Assembly (NCBI GenBank): GCA_017381835.1
Contig: JAFOBK010000027.1
Coordinates: 1-28,780 of the forward strand
From: Oscillospiraceae bacterium
GTDB lineage: Bacteria > Bacillota_A > Clostridia > Oscillospirales > Oscillospiraceae
DNA: 28,780 nt
Reading direction: 5' to 3'
Part shown: piece after piece, positions 15,939 through 22,671 of the stretch
Position numbering within the stretch: the stretch's first letter is position 1
Layout: each line of letters begins with the position of its first letter
Translations under genes and position numbers: made by a program
Notes under the pieces: generated by a model
The model's database searches: none
What the model saw: only the letters and a program-made list of their open reading frames with translations
Told to the model about the DNA's origin: nothing

Positions 15939-15977
15939 CTTTGGGAAATGTAACCACACAAGAAAAGAGGCAAAATC

Positions 15978-16985
15978 ATGGAAGAAATCGTACAGAAGAA
16001 GAGAATGTTATCCGGCATTCAGCCCTCCGGTGATCTGCACCTGGGCAACTACCTGGGCGCTATCAAGAACTGGAGCTCCCGTAGTGAGCAGTATGAATGC
16101 TTTTACTTTATGGCAGATATGCACACCATTACTGTCCGTCAGACTCCCGCAGACCTGCGCCGCCGCACCCTGGAGCAGCTGGCTCAGTACATTGCCTGCG
16201 GCCTGGATCCTGAGAAGAATACTCTGTTCGTTCAGAGCCATGTCCACCAGCATGCAGAGCTTGGCTGGGTGCTGAACTGCTACACCATGTTCGGCGAACT
16301 GAGCCGTATGACCCAGTTTAAGGATAAGTCCGCCAAGAATGCGGAGAATATCAACGGCGGCCTGTTTACCTATCCCGCTCTGATGGCAGCAGATATCCTG
16401 CTGTACCAGCCTGACCTGGTGCCCGTTGGCCATGACCAGAAGCAGCATTGCGAGCTGACCCGTGATGTGGCACAGCGCTTTAACGGCATCTACGGTGATG
16501 TGTTCAAGGTTCCCGAACCCTTTATCCCCGAAAAGGGCGCCCGTGTCATGAGCCTGAATGCCCCTGACAGCAAGATGAGTAAGTCCATGCCCGAGGGCTG
16601 TGTATTCCTGATGGAGCGCCCTGAGGATATCCAGCGCAAGTTCAAGCGCGCTATCACCGACTCCGATACCGAGAACTGCGTCCGCTTCGATCCTGAGAAC
16701 AAGCCCGGCGTTGCAAACCTGATGAGCATTTATGCTGCGGTTACCGGCAAGACCTTCGAGGAGATCGAATCCGAGTTTGCAGGTATGGGTTACGGCGCAT
16801 TTAAACCTAAGGTCGGTGAGGCTGTTATCGAAACTCTGCGTCCCATCCGTGAGGAGACCACCCGCCTTCTGAAGGACAAGGCTTACCTGGAAAGCGTTTA
16901 CCGTGACGGCGCTATGAAGGCAAGCTATGTTGCGGAAAAGACCCTGCGCAAGGTCTACAAGAAGGTTGGCTTCCTGGCCCGCTAA
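15978..16985 (+). CDS. trpS: Tryptophanyl-tRNA synthetase
   Basis: TrpS charges tRNA-Trp. The 335-residue protein has the HIGH-type motif PSGDLHLGN (16-24), tryptophan-site stretches such as FMADMHTIT, and the KMSKS loop DSKMSKSMP near 199-207. Length is normal for bacterial TrpRS. AAGAGG (15965-15970) precedes ATG 15978 by 7 bases. Codon use is strongly biased, as in highly expressed genes. It is a single-gene unit with its own promoter and terminator. The roughly 110-base leader is too short for a normal T-box and shows none of its motifs, though it carries a REP-like hairpin. Confidence 0.96.
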   Translation: MEEIVQKKRMLSGIQPSGDLHLGNYLGAIKNWSSRSEQYECFYFMADMHTITVRQTPADLRRRTLEQLAQYIACGLDPEKNTLFVQSHVHQHAELGWVLNCYTMFGELSRMTQFKDKSAKNAENINGGLFTYPALMAADILLYQPDLVPVGHDQKQHCELTRDVAQRFNGIYGDVFKVPEPFIPEKGARVMSLNAPDSKMSKSMPEGCVFLMERPEDIQRKFKRAITDSDTENCVRFDPENKPGVANLMSIYAAVTGKTFEEIESEFAGMGYGAFKPKVGEAVIETLRPIREETTRLLKDKAYLESVYRDGAMKASYVAEKTLRKVYKKVGFLAR

Positions 16986-17021
16986 AGAATATAGGAACTC
17001 TGTCTGTATTTATAAAACAGT

Positions 17022-17060
17022 AAAACCTCCCTATGAGATATTTCATAGGGAGGTTTTTGC
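17022..17060. terminator. Bidirectional terminator between trpS and the XRE regulator
   Basis: A 15-bp stem pairs AAAACCTCCCTATGA (17022-17036) with TCATAGGGAGGTTTT (17043-17057), followed by T's on the plus strand and by TTTTAC on the minus strand. Confidence 0.92.
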
Positions 17061-17108
17061 TGCTTGGTAACGGTGCGGCAGCGCCTGCAGAAATAAGAAG
17101 TAATTGTT

Positions 17109-17720
17109 TTACTCTTTGCTTAACACTTTTTTCTGCCAGGACTTTTTCCCGCATTCAGGACAGCACATATATCTGGTTCTGCCCATATGCATTGCCCGCT
17201 TCATGGCTTTATAGGTAGGTACATATCTGTGGCGGCAGTGCTGGCATTCATAGTAACCTGCTACCTGCTCGATACGCAGTGCATAGAAGCAGCCTGCAAA
17301 AAACAGGACAAAGCCAAATACAATCAAAGAAATCCGCAGCCAGGTTTCCATTTCTATGAAGGCGGCAGTGGAAATAAGAGCAAAAAGAACAATGATGGCG
17401 GTGATGCCGATCAATACTTCCGCTGCAAGCAATCTTTTGTCAGCTTCTTGCTTTTCCTTAATCACTTCCAGCAAATTTCTTTCTAATTCTTTGCTGTAAT
17501 TATTCATCGTAACGACCTCCCCACATAATAAATCATTGACACTGATACCCAGAACATCACAAAGCGCAAGCATGATAGAGGCGTCGGGCAGAGATTTGCC
17601 GGTTTCCCATTTGGAGATTGCTCTGTCAGTGATGTTCAGTTTTTCTGCCAGCTGCAGTTGGGTTAAGTTTACCTTTTTTCTGCACGCGGCAATGAACTTT
17701 CCGATTTTTACCTGATCCAT
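17109..17720 (-). CDS. XRE-family regulator with two membrane helices and a zinc ribbon
   Basis: The 203-residue protein starts with a Cro/CI-type helix-turn-helix (about 6-60; LTQLQLAEKLNITDRAISKWETGKSLPD). A charged helix follows (about 76-100), then two membrane segments (about 101-122 and 128-148). The cytoplasmic end has two cysteine pairs, C159/C162 and C187/C190, likely a zinc ribbon. This suggests a membrane-tethered DNA-binding protein; target and signal are unknown. ATG 17720 has AAGGAGG upstream, whereas in-frame codons further upstream lack a site. A -10-like TATACT at 17747-17742 lies upstream without a clear -35. It is downstream of the AEC gene but separated by a hairpin. Confidence 0.87.
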   Translation of the reverse strand: MDQVKIGKFIAACRKKVNLTQLQLAEKLNITDRAISKWETGKSLPDASIMLALCDVLGISVNDLLCGEVVTMNNYSKELERNLLEVIKEKQEADKRLLAAEVLIGITAIIVLFALISTAAFIEMETWLRISLIVFGFVLFFAGCFYALRIEQVAGYYECQHCRHRYVPTYKAMKRAMHMGRTRYMCCPECGKKSWQKKVLSKE

Positions 17721-17832
17721 AGGCTGCCTCCTTTCGGTTTCAGTATAGTCTGTTTTTGTAAAAAAGAACACGAACCGGTGGTTGAGTGGGGAGAAAACAA
17801 GCACCGGCATGGGGTGTAATAGATAGAAGAAG

Positions 17833-17860
17833 CGTCCCGGCAGAGGAACCTGCCGGGACG
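17833..17860 (-). terminator. Terminator-like hairpin after the AEC transporter gene
   Basis: A perfect 11-bp stem pairs CGTCCCGGCAG (17833-17843) with CTGCCGGGACG (17850-17860) just past the stop of the minus-strand gene. The following minus-strand sequence is pyrimidine-rich (CTTCTTCTATC) rather than a pure T-run, so termination may be partial. Confidence 0.7.
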
Positions 17861-17866
17861 GAATCT

Positions 17867-18805
17867 TTATCCAACTAAGTATGTAAGCACGGCAAAGGTG
17901 CAGGGAAGCACAGCCAATGCCAAAATATAGGAAACAAAGCACAGCTTGGCATTTTCGCTGGCCTGCTTTTCGTGACCCTGACTTTCCGGGTAGACCACCA
18001 GGTTCAGGCCCAGGGGAATACCGGCCACCAGCAGAGGCAGCATCAGATACTGATTTTTCATGCCGCAAAGGAGCAGTACAGCGCCGAAAATGACCGGAAC
18101 AGCGATCAGACGGATTGCAGAGTAGACGTAGGGCCGCCAGCCGGTGAGCAGATCCTTCAAGGGGAATTTACCCATCATAAAGCCTGCCAGCAGCATAGCG
18201 CAGGGACTCATGCAGCTGCCTGCTACATTCAGCGCATTGTTCAAAAATCCAGGCAGCTTGATACCGGTAAGACCCAATGTCATGCCAATTGCCAAGCACA
18301 CAAACAGCGGGGAGAGGAGAATCTTCTTCCAGGGGATTTTCTTATCACCCACAAACAGCGCATAGCCGATGGAATTGGTGGCAAGGCTCAAAGGGATCAG
18401 GAAAATCATCACATCTGCCAACACCGCCTGGCCGAATACACCCTCAATAACGGGATAACCGAAATAACCATAGTTGGGAATAGAAAAGGCATAGATCAGA
18501 GAGTTTCGTTCCATGCGGCTGCGGCCAAAAGGTTTGGAGAGCACAAACGCAAGGCCGAAGGCGGCAACGGTAAATAATACACCATAGCCGATCAGCTTGG
18601 CATTCTCGCCCAAAACTTCCAGGGTAAAGCTTTTGGACATATTCACGATGGAATAGGCGGGAGAGAACAGCAGGGTACAAAGCAGCGACAGCACATGACC
18701 GGCATCGTCCGGCAGATCGTGGTGGCGGCGCATAAAATAGCCGATACCGATGAATACCAGCAGCATGGCAACCTTACCTAGAGTCAGCTGAAATACCTCA
18801 AACAT
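17867..18805 (-). CDS. AEC (auxin efflux carrier) family permease
   Basis: The 312-residue protein is hydrophobic throughout, with about ten membrane helices in two halves. Family-typical features include an early GIGYFMRR after helix 1, the central FSIPNYGYFGYPVI stretch (about 108-121) and a C-terminal half starting near ILLSPLFVCLAIGM. Bacterial AEC proteins export or import organic acids such as malate; the substrate here is unknown. AGAGGG precedes ATG 18805, and a near-perfect consensus promoter lies at 18880-18853. The gene is divergent from the SdpR-like regulator, whose upstream operator lies 23 bp behind the AEC -35 box, so shared control is possible. Confidence 0.9.
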   Translation of the reverse strand: MFEVFQLTLGKVAMLLVFIGIGYFMRRHHDLPDDAGHVLSLLCTLLFSPAYSIVNMSKSFTLEVLGENAKLIGYGVLFTVAAFGLAFVLSKPFGRSRMERNSLIYAFSIPNYGYFGYPVIEGVFGQAVLADVMIFLIPLSLATNSIGYALFVGDKKIPWKKILLSPLFVCLAIGMTLGLTGIKLPGFLNNALNVAGSCMSPCAMLLAGFMMGKFPLKDLLTGWRPYVYSAIRLIAVPVIFGAVLLLCGMKNQYLMLPLLVAGIPLGLNLVVYPESQGHEKQASENAKLCFVSYILALAVLPCTFAVLTYLVG

Positions 18806-18852
18806 AATAGAAACCCTCTTTCTTTTATGTGACGCTTATGGATTCCATGCTC

Positions 18853-18880
18853 ATTATATGATATTTGTTTTAGCTGTCAA
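18853..18880 (-). promoter_or_regulatory. Consensus promoter of the AEC gene
   Basis: On the minus strand, perfect TTGACA (18880-18875) and TATAAT (18858-18853) boxes have 16-bp spacing. The leader would be about 40 bases. Confidence 0.82.
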
Positions 18881-18902
18881 GATGACAGGAAAAGAAATAT
18901 AA

Positions 18903-18920
18903 TTTAACCAAAGGGTTAAA
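18903..18920. promoter_or_regulatory. Operator O1 of the SdpR-like repressor
   Basis: TTTAACC (18903-18909) and GGTTAAA (18914-18920) form a palindrome with a 4-base centre, directly upstream of the -35 box of the sdp-type operon. The same site recurs at 18960-18975; the two share AACCAAAxGGTTAAATAAA. Confidence 0.78.
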
Positions 18921-18926
18921 TAAAAC

Positions 18927-18960
18927 TTGACAGATGCAAATAGCTATGTTACAGTATAAT
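18927..18960 (+). promoter_or_regulatory. Promoter of the SdpR/SdpI-type operon
   Basis: A perfect -35 TTGACA (18927-18932) is followed by two possible -10 boxes: TACAGT (18950-18955) at the normal 17-bp spacing, or a perfect TATAAT (18955-18960) at an abnormal 22 bp. Operators flank it on both sides. Confidence 0.65.
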
Positions 18961-18975
18961 TAACCAAAAGGTTAA
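18960..18975. promoter_or_regulatory. Operator O2 of the SdpR-like repressor
   Basis: TTAACC (18960-18965) and GGTTAA (18970-18975) form a palindrome with an AAAA centre. It overlaps the end of the -10 region and the likely transcription start. Its centre is 56 bp from that of O1. Confidence 0.78.
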
Positions 18976-18994
18976 ATAAAAGGGAGGCGATATC

Positions 18995-19264
18995 GTGGGG
19001 ATTCAAAACACACTCAAAGCCCTTTCCGATCCCATCCGCCGTCAGATTTTGGATATGCTGAAGCCCGGAAGGCTTTCAGCCGGTGAGATCGCGGAAGCGT
19101 TTCCTGTCTCCGGTGCAGCGGTTTCCAAGCATCTTTCCGTGCTGAAGGAAGCGGATCTGATCCGGGATGCGCGGGAAGGCAAGTTTATTTTCTACGAACT
19201 GAACACATCCGTGCTGGAAGAGGTTATGATGTGGCTAGTGGCGCTGAAAGGAGAAGAAAAATGA
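18995..19264 (+). CDS. ArsR/SdpR-family autorepressor
   Basis: The 89-residue winged-helix protein reads LKALSDPIRRQILDMLKPGRLSAGEIAEAF (about 6-35), then the recognition helix SGAAVSKHLSVLKEADLI (about 39-56) and the wing REGKFIFYEL. No metal-binding cysteine motif is present. This fits the SdpR type, which senses through its membrane partner SdpI rather than metals. The start is a GTG at 18995 with AGGGAGG at 18980-18987. It overlaps the SdpI-like gene by 4 bases, and two palindromic operators flank its own promoter, so autorepression is very likely. Confidence 0.9.
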   Translation: MGIQNTLKALSDPIRRQILDMLKPGRLSAGEIAEAFPVSGAAVSKHLSVLKEADLIRDAREGKFIFYELNTSVLEEVMMWLVALKGEEK

Positions 19265-19893
19265 TTAAGAAGAATTGGAAAGTGCTGGTCATTACAACGA
19301 TTGTAATGCTGATGCCTATTTTAGCCGGCTTGATTCTTTGGAATCAGCTGCCGGAACAGATGCCTACCCATTGGAATGCCGGGGGCGAGGTCGACGGTTG
19401 GAGCAGCAAGCCTTTTGCGGTGTTCGGTCTGCCGCTGATTATGGTAGCGACCCAATGGCTGTGTATGCTGGGCACTGCCGCTGACCCCAAAAAGAATAAT
19501 CACTCTGAGAAGGTCCTGCATCTGGTGCTTTGGATCGTACCGGCTTTGTCGGTAGTACTGAATGCTGTCACCTATGCTGCTGCCCTGGGGCATTCTGTTC
19601 CCATAGAAGTGGTTATGCCCATACTGATAGGACTGATCTTCACAATCATCGGCAATTACATGCCCAAGTGTAAGCAGAACTATACCATCGGCATCAAGAT
19701 TCCCTGGACCCTGGATAACGAGGAAAACTGGAATAAGACCCACCGCTTTGCAGGTTGGCTGTGGACATTCTGCGGTATTGCCATTATCTTTACCGGCTTC
19801 TTCGGCGGCTTCTGGGTATTCCTGCCCATTACTCTGCTGATGGTTTTGGCACCTATTGTCTATTCTTATATCCTCCACCGGAAAGGCTTCTGA
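19261..19893 (+). CDS. SdpI-family membrane protein (DUF1648 + SdpI)
   Basis: The 210-residue protein has about six membrane helices. The DUF1648 signature LPEQMPTHWNAGGEVDGW (about 30-47) follows the first helix. The SdpI signature GNYMPKCKQNYTIGIKIPWT (about 135-154) leads to NKTHRFAGWLW. In B. subtilis SdpI gives immunity to the toxin SDP and holds SdpR at the membrane when toxin is present. No SDP toxin gene is in this window, so this may be an orphan immunity or sensor protein. It is translationally coupled to the repressor (ATGA overlap). Confidence 0.9.
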   Translation: MIKKNWKVLVITTIVMLMPILAGLILWNQLPEQMPTHWNAGGEVDGWSSKPFAVFGLPLIMVATQWLCMLGTAADPKKNNHSEKVLHLVLWIVPALSVVLNAVTYAAALGHSVPIEVVMPILIGLIFTIIGNYMPKCKQNYTIGIKIPWTLDNEENWNKTHRFAGWLWTFCGIAIIFTGFFGGFWVFLPITLLMVLAPIVYSYILHRKGF

Positions 19894-19917
19894 TTGCTGG
19901 TAAATTGGGAGGACGGG

Positions 19918-20142
19918 ATGGATCCGAGAAAAAAGAAAATGGCAGCACCGATTATTGTAACGGTTCTGGTGGTGCTGTACTATATTACTTATTTTGGCTT
20001 CTTAATCGCGTTGCTGGATGGCTTGTGGAAGTATCTCTTAGGTTTGCTTCCGCTTGTATTTACGATTGTGATGATTAAAGTTTGTGTAGAAAGAATTCGG
20101 GAAATAAAGAAAGGTGAAGAAGATGATCTTAGTCAATACTGA
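19918..20142 (+). CDS. Small membrane protein of unknown function in the sdp-type operon
   Basis: The 74-residue protein starts with a charged MDPRKKK, has two membrane segments (about 10-30 and 36-56) separated by a short loop, and ends with a charged, acidic tail (KKGEEDDLSQY). I do not recognise the family. ATG 19918 is preferred over an in-frame TTG at 19894 because GGGAGG lies 5 bases before it. Its last 20 bases overlap the next gene in another frame. Its place in the operon suggests work alongside the SdpI-like protein, but this is only inferred. Confidence 0.7.
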   Translation: MDPRKKKMAAPIIVTVLVVLYYITYFGFLIALLDGLWKYLLGLLPLVFTIVMIKVCVERIREIKKGEEDDLSQY

Positions 20143-20440
20143 TTACATCAGCGGAAAAGAGCTGGAAATGCTGGGCCTGGTAAAAGGCAGCACCATTCAC
20201 TCCAAGCATTTGGGCAAAGACATTGCCCAGGCCTTCAAAACTCTGGTTGGTGGTGAGCTGGTTGCTTACAATGAAATGATGAACGAAGCAAGAGCCATTG
20301 CTACCAAGAGAATGGTGGCAGAAGCTGAGGAACTGGGTGCGGATGCCATTGTGAATATTCGCTATGCTTCTTCTGCAATTATGCAGGGTGCGGCGGAAGT
20401 GATTGCTTACGGTACTGCAGTGAAATTTGTAAACGAATAA
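20123..20440 (+). CDS. YbjQ family (UPF0145) protein
   Basis: The 105-residue protein has the YbjQ pattern: an N-terminal strand ILVNTDYISGKELEMLGLVKGST, DIAQAFKTLVGGELVAYNEMM near 33-53, and GADAIVNIRYASSAI near 76-90. Family members form pentameric rings in solved structures; annotations as heavy-metal-binding are weakly supported. ATG 20123 is favoured over GTG 20114 because AAGG sits 8 bases before it. The start overlaps the previous gene by 20 bases. It closes the operon at a strong bidirectional terminator. Confidence 0.88.
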   Translation: MILVNTDYISGKELEMLGLVKGSTIHSKHLGKDIAQAFKTLVGGELVAYNEMMNEARAIATKRMVAEAEELGADAIVNIRYASSAIMQGAAEVIAYGTAVKFVNE

Positions 20441-20446
20441 GAAAAG

Positions 20447-20480
20447 AACCGACCTATGACTCTCATAGGTCGGTTTTTCG
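20447..20480. terminator. Bidirectional terminator between ybjQ-like and degV genes
   Basis: A perfect 13-bp stem pairs AACCGACCTATGA (20447-20459) with TCATAGGTCGGTT (20463-20475) around a 3-base loop, followed by T's on the plus strand and TTCTTTTC on the minus strand. Confidence 0.92.
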
Positions 20481-21308
20481 TTATTTCTCAAAGCCGATGA
20501 TCATGCCGCCTTTTTCTGCATAGAAGCTGCACAGACCGCCGGTGGGGCGAATCTGCACATCCGCATCGGGGTAGGCAGCCAGGATATTTGCCCGCAGACT
20601 TTCTGCAGCTGCCAGGTTCAGACAATGGCTGATCCGCATTTTGCCGCCTTCGTAGCCACGGGAGACCATATGATCTGCCAGCGCGGCAATGGCTTTCTTC
20701 TCACCCCGGCATTTTTCCAAAGGCTCCAAAGTGCCAACATCGCTGGCACGGCCTACAGCACGGATGCCCAAAATACCGGCGGCCTTTGCAACAATCTTGT
20801 TGACACGGCCGTTGTTGGCCAGATTCTGCATACTCTCCAGCATGAACATCAGGCCGGTGTGCTGCTGGTATTCCTTGATATTCTTACAGATCTCTTCGAA
20901 AGAAAGAGCGGCATCTAGCAATTCCTGAATCTTTTCGGCAATCAGCTCCATCTCACCGCCGGTGGAAAGACTATCGATGACACAGACCTTGCGGTCAGGA
21001 AATGTCTGCTCATAATCTGCCTTGGCAATATTGGCGGCATTGCAGCCGCCGGAGAGATTGCTGGTGATAGCAATGCAGAATACATAGGGTGCATCCCCAA
21101 AGGCTTCCAGCCAGTCCTGGGGAGAAGGGCAGGCGGTGGAGGATTTGCCGGTATAGGTTTTTAAATCCCAGACCATAGCGGCGGTATTGAGATTCACATC
21201 ATCAATGTACTCTTGGGTGTCGGTAATGATTTTGAGAGGTACGGAATAAACAGCAGGTTCTCCTGCCATGTTGGCAGAAGAGTCTACCACAATTCTGGCA
21301 TCCATCAT
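20481..21308 (-). CDS. DegV family fatty-acid-binding protein
   Basis: DegV/FakB proteins bind a fatty acid and present it to the kinase FakA. The 275-residue protein has VDSSANM near 7-13, the VPLKIITD strand, a TACPSPQDW segment corresponding to the family TSqPs motif, ITSNLSGGCNAA near 86-97, and the C-terminal RPTGGLCSFYAEKGGMIIGFE. Length is normal. ATG 21308 is chosen because AAGGAG lies 8 bases upstream; the second ATG at 21305 is possible. A single gene with its own signals. No FakA gene is in this window, so the kinase partner must be elsewhere. Confidence 0.92.
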   Translation of the reverse strand: MMDARIVVDSSANMAGEPAVYSVPLKIITDTQEYIDDVNLNTAAMVWDLKTYTGKSSTACPSPQDWLEAFGDAPYVFCIAITSNLSGGCNAANIAKADYEQTFPDRKVCVIDSLSTGGEMELIAEKIQELLDAALSFEEICKNIKEYQQHTGLMFMLESMQNLANNGRVNKIVAKAAGILGIRAVGRASDVGTLEPLEKCRGEKKAIAALADHMVSRGYEGGKMRISHCLNLAAAESLRANILAAYPDADVQIRPTGGLCSFYAEKGGMIIGFEK

Positions 21309-21337
21309 ATGTAGGCTCCTTTTCAAAAACTGTGAAA

Positions 21338-21346
21338 AGTATACCA
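21338..21346 (-). promoter_or_regulatory. Possible extended -10 promoter of degV
   Basis: On the minus strand, TGGTATACT (21346-21338) contains a -10-like TATACT with an extended TG element. No convincing -35 box was found. Confidence 0.4.
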
Positions 21347-21430
21347 TACCGAAAAAAAGAAGGCACCCTACCGTTCTGCATACCCGCTCTACTGAGGTTT
21401 TTTATCATTCTACTGACGGTAGAATCCAAG

Positions 21431-21467
21431 AAAATTGCCCGAAATTTCATGAATTTCGGGCAATTTT
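21431..21467. terminator. Terminator after the second DMT transporter
   Basis: A perfect 16-bp stem pairs AAAATTGCCCGAAATT (21431-21446) with AATTTCGGGCAATTTT (21452-21467) around a 5-base loop, immediately past the stop of the minus-strand transporter. Symmetric A/T runs would let it work on either strand. Confidence 0.9.
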
Positions 21468-21468
21468 C

Positions 21469-22296
21469 TTAAAGATTCAGAAGAATCAGAGAGATACAAA
21501 TCAGCAAGCCTCCATATAGCTGCTTTCGGGTCAGACGTTCTCCGAAGAAAACAATTCCCGCAGCGGACACAACCAAAATTACAGCCACACTGAAGGTGGG
21601 GAAGGCAATCACGGCCGGAACCGTATCCAATGCATGTAAAAGGAACAGCGAAGAGAAAAAATTAGGAATGCCTAAGACGGCACCAAAGAGCAGTTCTTTG
21701 CGGCCTAACCGTTCTTTCTTTTTTGCCATCAGAGCGAAGCACAAAAGAAGCGCAGCCAGGAAGGTGAAAAACAGAAACACATTTTTGGTGGAAGCATTTC
21801 CGTAAACTTCATAGACTTTGGACATGCCGTCACCCATACCGCCTACCAGCAGCATAAAAATCAATGCCCAACCGGAAGGACTTAACTTAGTGCCCTTCTG
21901 ATAATTGATTATCAAGATGGCGACTAAAGAAATGAGAAAACCGAGGACTTGGGCGATGGTGGGAACTTCGTGAAACCAGATTACAGACAGAAGGGTCGGC
22001 ACTAAAATGCCCAGTTTCATAAAGACCGAGGACAAAACCACACCATTGTGACAGGTATTCCATTGCATCAGGGCAAAACTACCCAGGTAGAACAATCCGT
22101 TCAAGGCGCCTAAGCCAATGGGAAACCCCAAGTGGCTGGAGGGCAATTCGGGAATGGAGAGGATGAGGGACAGCAGACAGCATACGATATAGTTGCCGGC
22201 CAGAAGTCCGGTGGGATAGGATACCCGCGGTTGGGCAAGGCGCATGATCAGGGCAATCATAGCGCTGCTGCAAATGGCCAAAATCAAAGAAACCAT
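21469..22296 (-). CDS. DMT (EamA-like) transporter
   Basis: The 275-residue protein has about ten membrane helices in two five-helix halves, with a basic loop (MAKKKERLGRKE) near the start of the second half. It ends with a family-like FFGERLTRKQLYGGLLICISLILL. It belongs to the drug/metabolite transporter superfamily; the substrate is unknown. It is clearly different from the exporter at 389-1249. GGGAG precedes ATG 22296. A TTGATT-TATAAT promoter lies upstream, partly inside the terminator of the preceding minus-strand operon. Confidence 0.87.
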   Translation of the reverse strand: MVSLILAICSSAMIALIMRLAQPRVSYPTGLLAGNYIVCCLLSLILSIPELPSSHLGFPIGLGALNGLFYLGSFALMQWNTCHNGVVLSSVFMKLGILVPTLLSVIWFHEVPTIAQVLGFLISLVAILIINYQKGTKLSPSGWALIFMLLVGGMGDGMSKVYEVYGNASTKNVFLFFTFLAALLLCFALMAKKKERLGRKELLFGAVLGIPNFFSSLFLLHALDTVPAVIAFPTFSVAVILVVSAAGIVFFGERLTRKQLYGGLLICISLILLNL

Positions 22297-22324
22297 AACA
22301 TACTCCCAATAGAGAATTTTCTAC

Positions 22325-22353
22325 ATTATAGCGGAAAAATACCCCGGAATCAA
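22325..22353 (-). promoter_or_regulatory. Promoter of the second DMT transporter
   Basis: On the minus strand, TTGATT (22353-22348) and TATAAT (22330-22325) are separated by 17 bp. The -35 box lies within the terminator hairpin of the upstream operon (22342-22367). Confidence 0.72.
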
Positions 22354-22367
22354 TGGCGATTCCGGGG
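22342..22367 (-). terminator. Terminator of the three-gene small-protein operon
   Basis: A 10-bp stem pairs CCCCGGAATC (22342-22351) with GATTCCGGGG (22358-22367). Read on the minus strand it is followed by TATTTTT. It lies just past the last stop at 22372. Confidence 0.88.
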
Positions 22368-22371
22368 CTCC

Positions 22372-22668
22372 TTATAGAATAAAGTATAGCGCTAACGTCA
22401 GTAGCGCCTGGTTTCTGCTTTCCTGATTATCCCCGGCGATCAGCAACAGCAGCAGTACGATGATCAGATCACCGGTGTCAAACCCCTGGGGGATCAGCTG
22501 CCGCAGAAAGCCGGAAATAGGTTCCTGCCGGGGCGGCTGGTGGTGAGGAACCGGTGGGGGCTGCGGCGGGGGAGGCGGAGGTGCGGGGCGCTGGGGCTGC
22601 TGCCGCTGATCGGGTATGGCGTTGCGGCGGTAAGAGCCGTCCGGCTGAGGGATATAGCGGTTATACAT
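22372..22668 (-). CDS. Small proline-rich protein with hydrophobic C-terminus, unknown function
   Basis: The 98-residue protein opens with MYNRYIPQPDGSYRR and continues with a low-complexity proline/glutamine/arginine stretch (about 22-50, including six prolines in a row). It ends in a short helical segment and two leucine-rich hydrophobic stretches (about 67-77 and 87-98) separated by a charged GDNQESRNQ. I vaguely recognise the leucine-rich, acidic C-terminal style from unnamed small clostridial proteins, but cannot assign a family. GGAGGTGAG precedes ATG 22668, 3 bases past the previous stop. It is the last gene of a three-gene operon. Confidence 0.75.
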   Translation of the reverse strand: MYNRYIPQPDGSYRRNAIPDQRQQPQRPAPPPPPPQPPPVPHHQPPRQEPISGFLRQLIPQGFDTGDLIIVLLLLLIAGDNQESRNQALLTLALYFIL

Positions 22669-22671
22669 GAC

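Noticed and set aside
15859..15977. T-box riboswitch before trpS
   Set aside because: The leader is only about 110 bases. It has no T-box sequence, no terminator/antiterminator pair and no large specifier stem; the only hairpin is the REP-like unit.
17775..17815. Possible inverted repeat (ACCGGTG and CACCGG) upstream of the XRE gene as an operator
   Set aside because: The arms are only six bases, 21 bases apart, in a GC-rich stretch. This is within chance expectation, with no second copy to support it.
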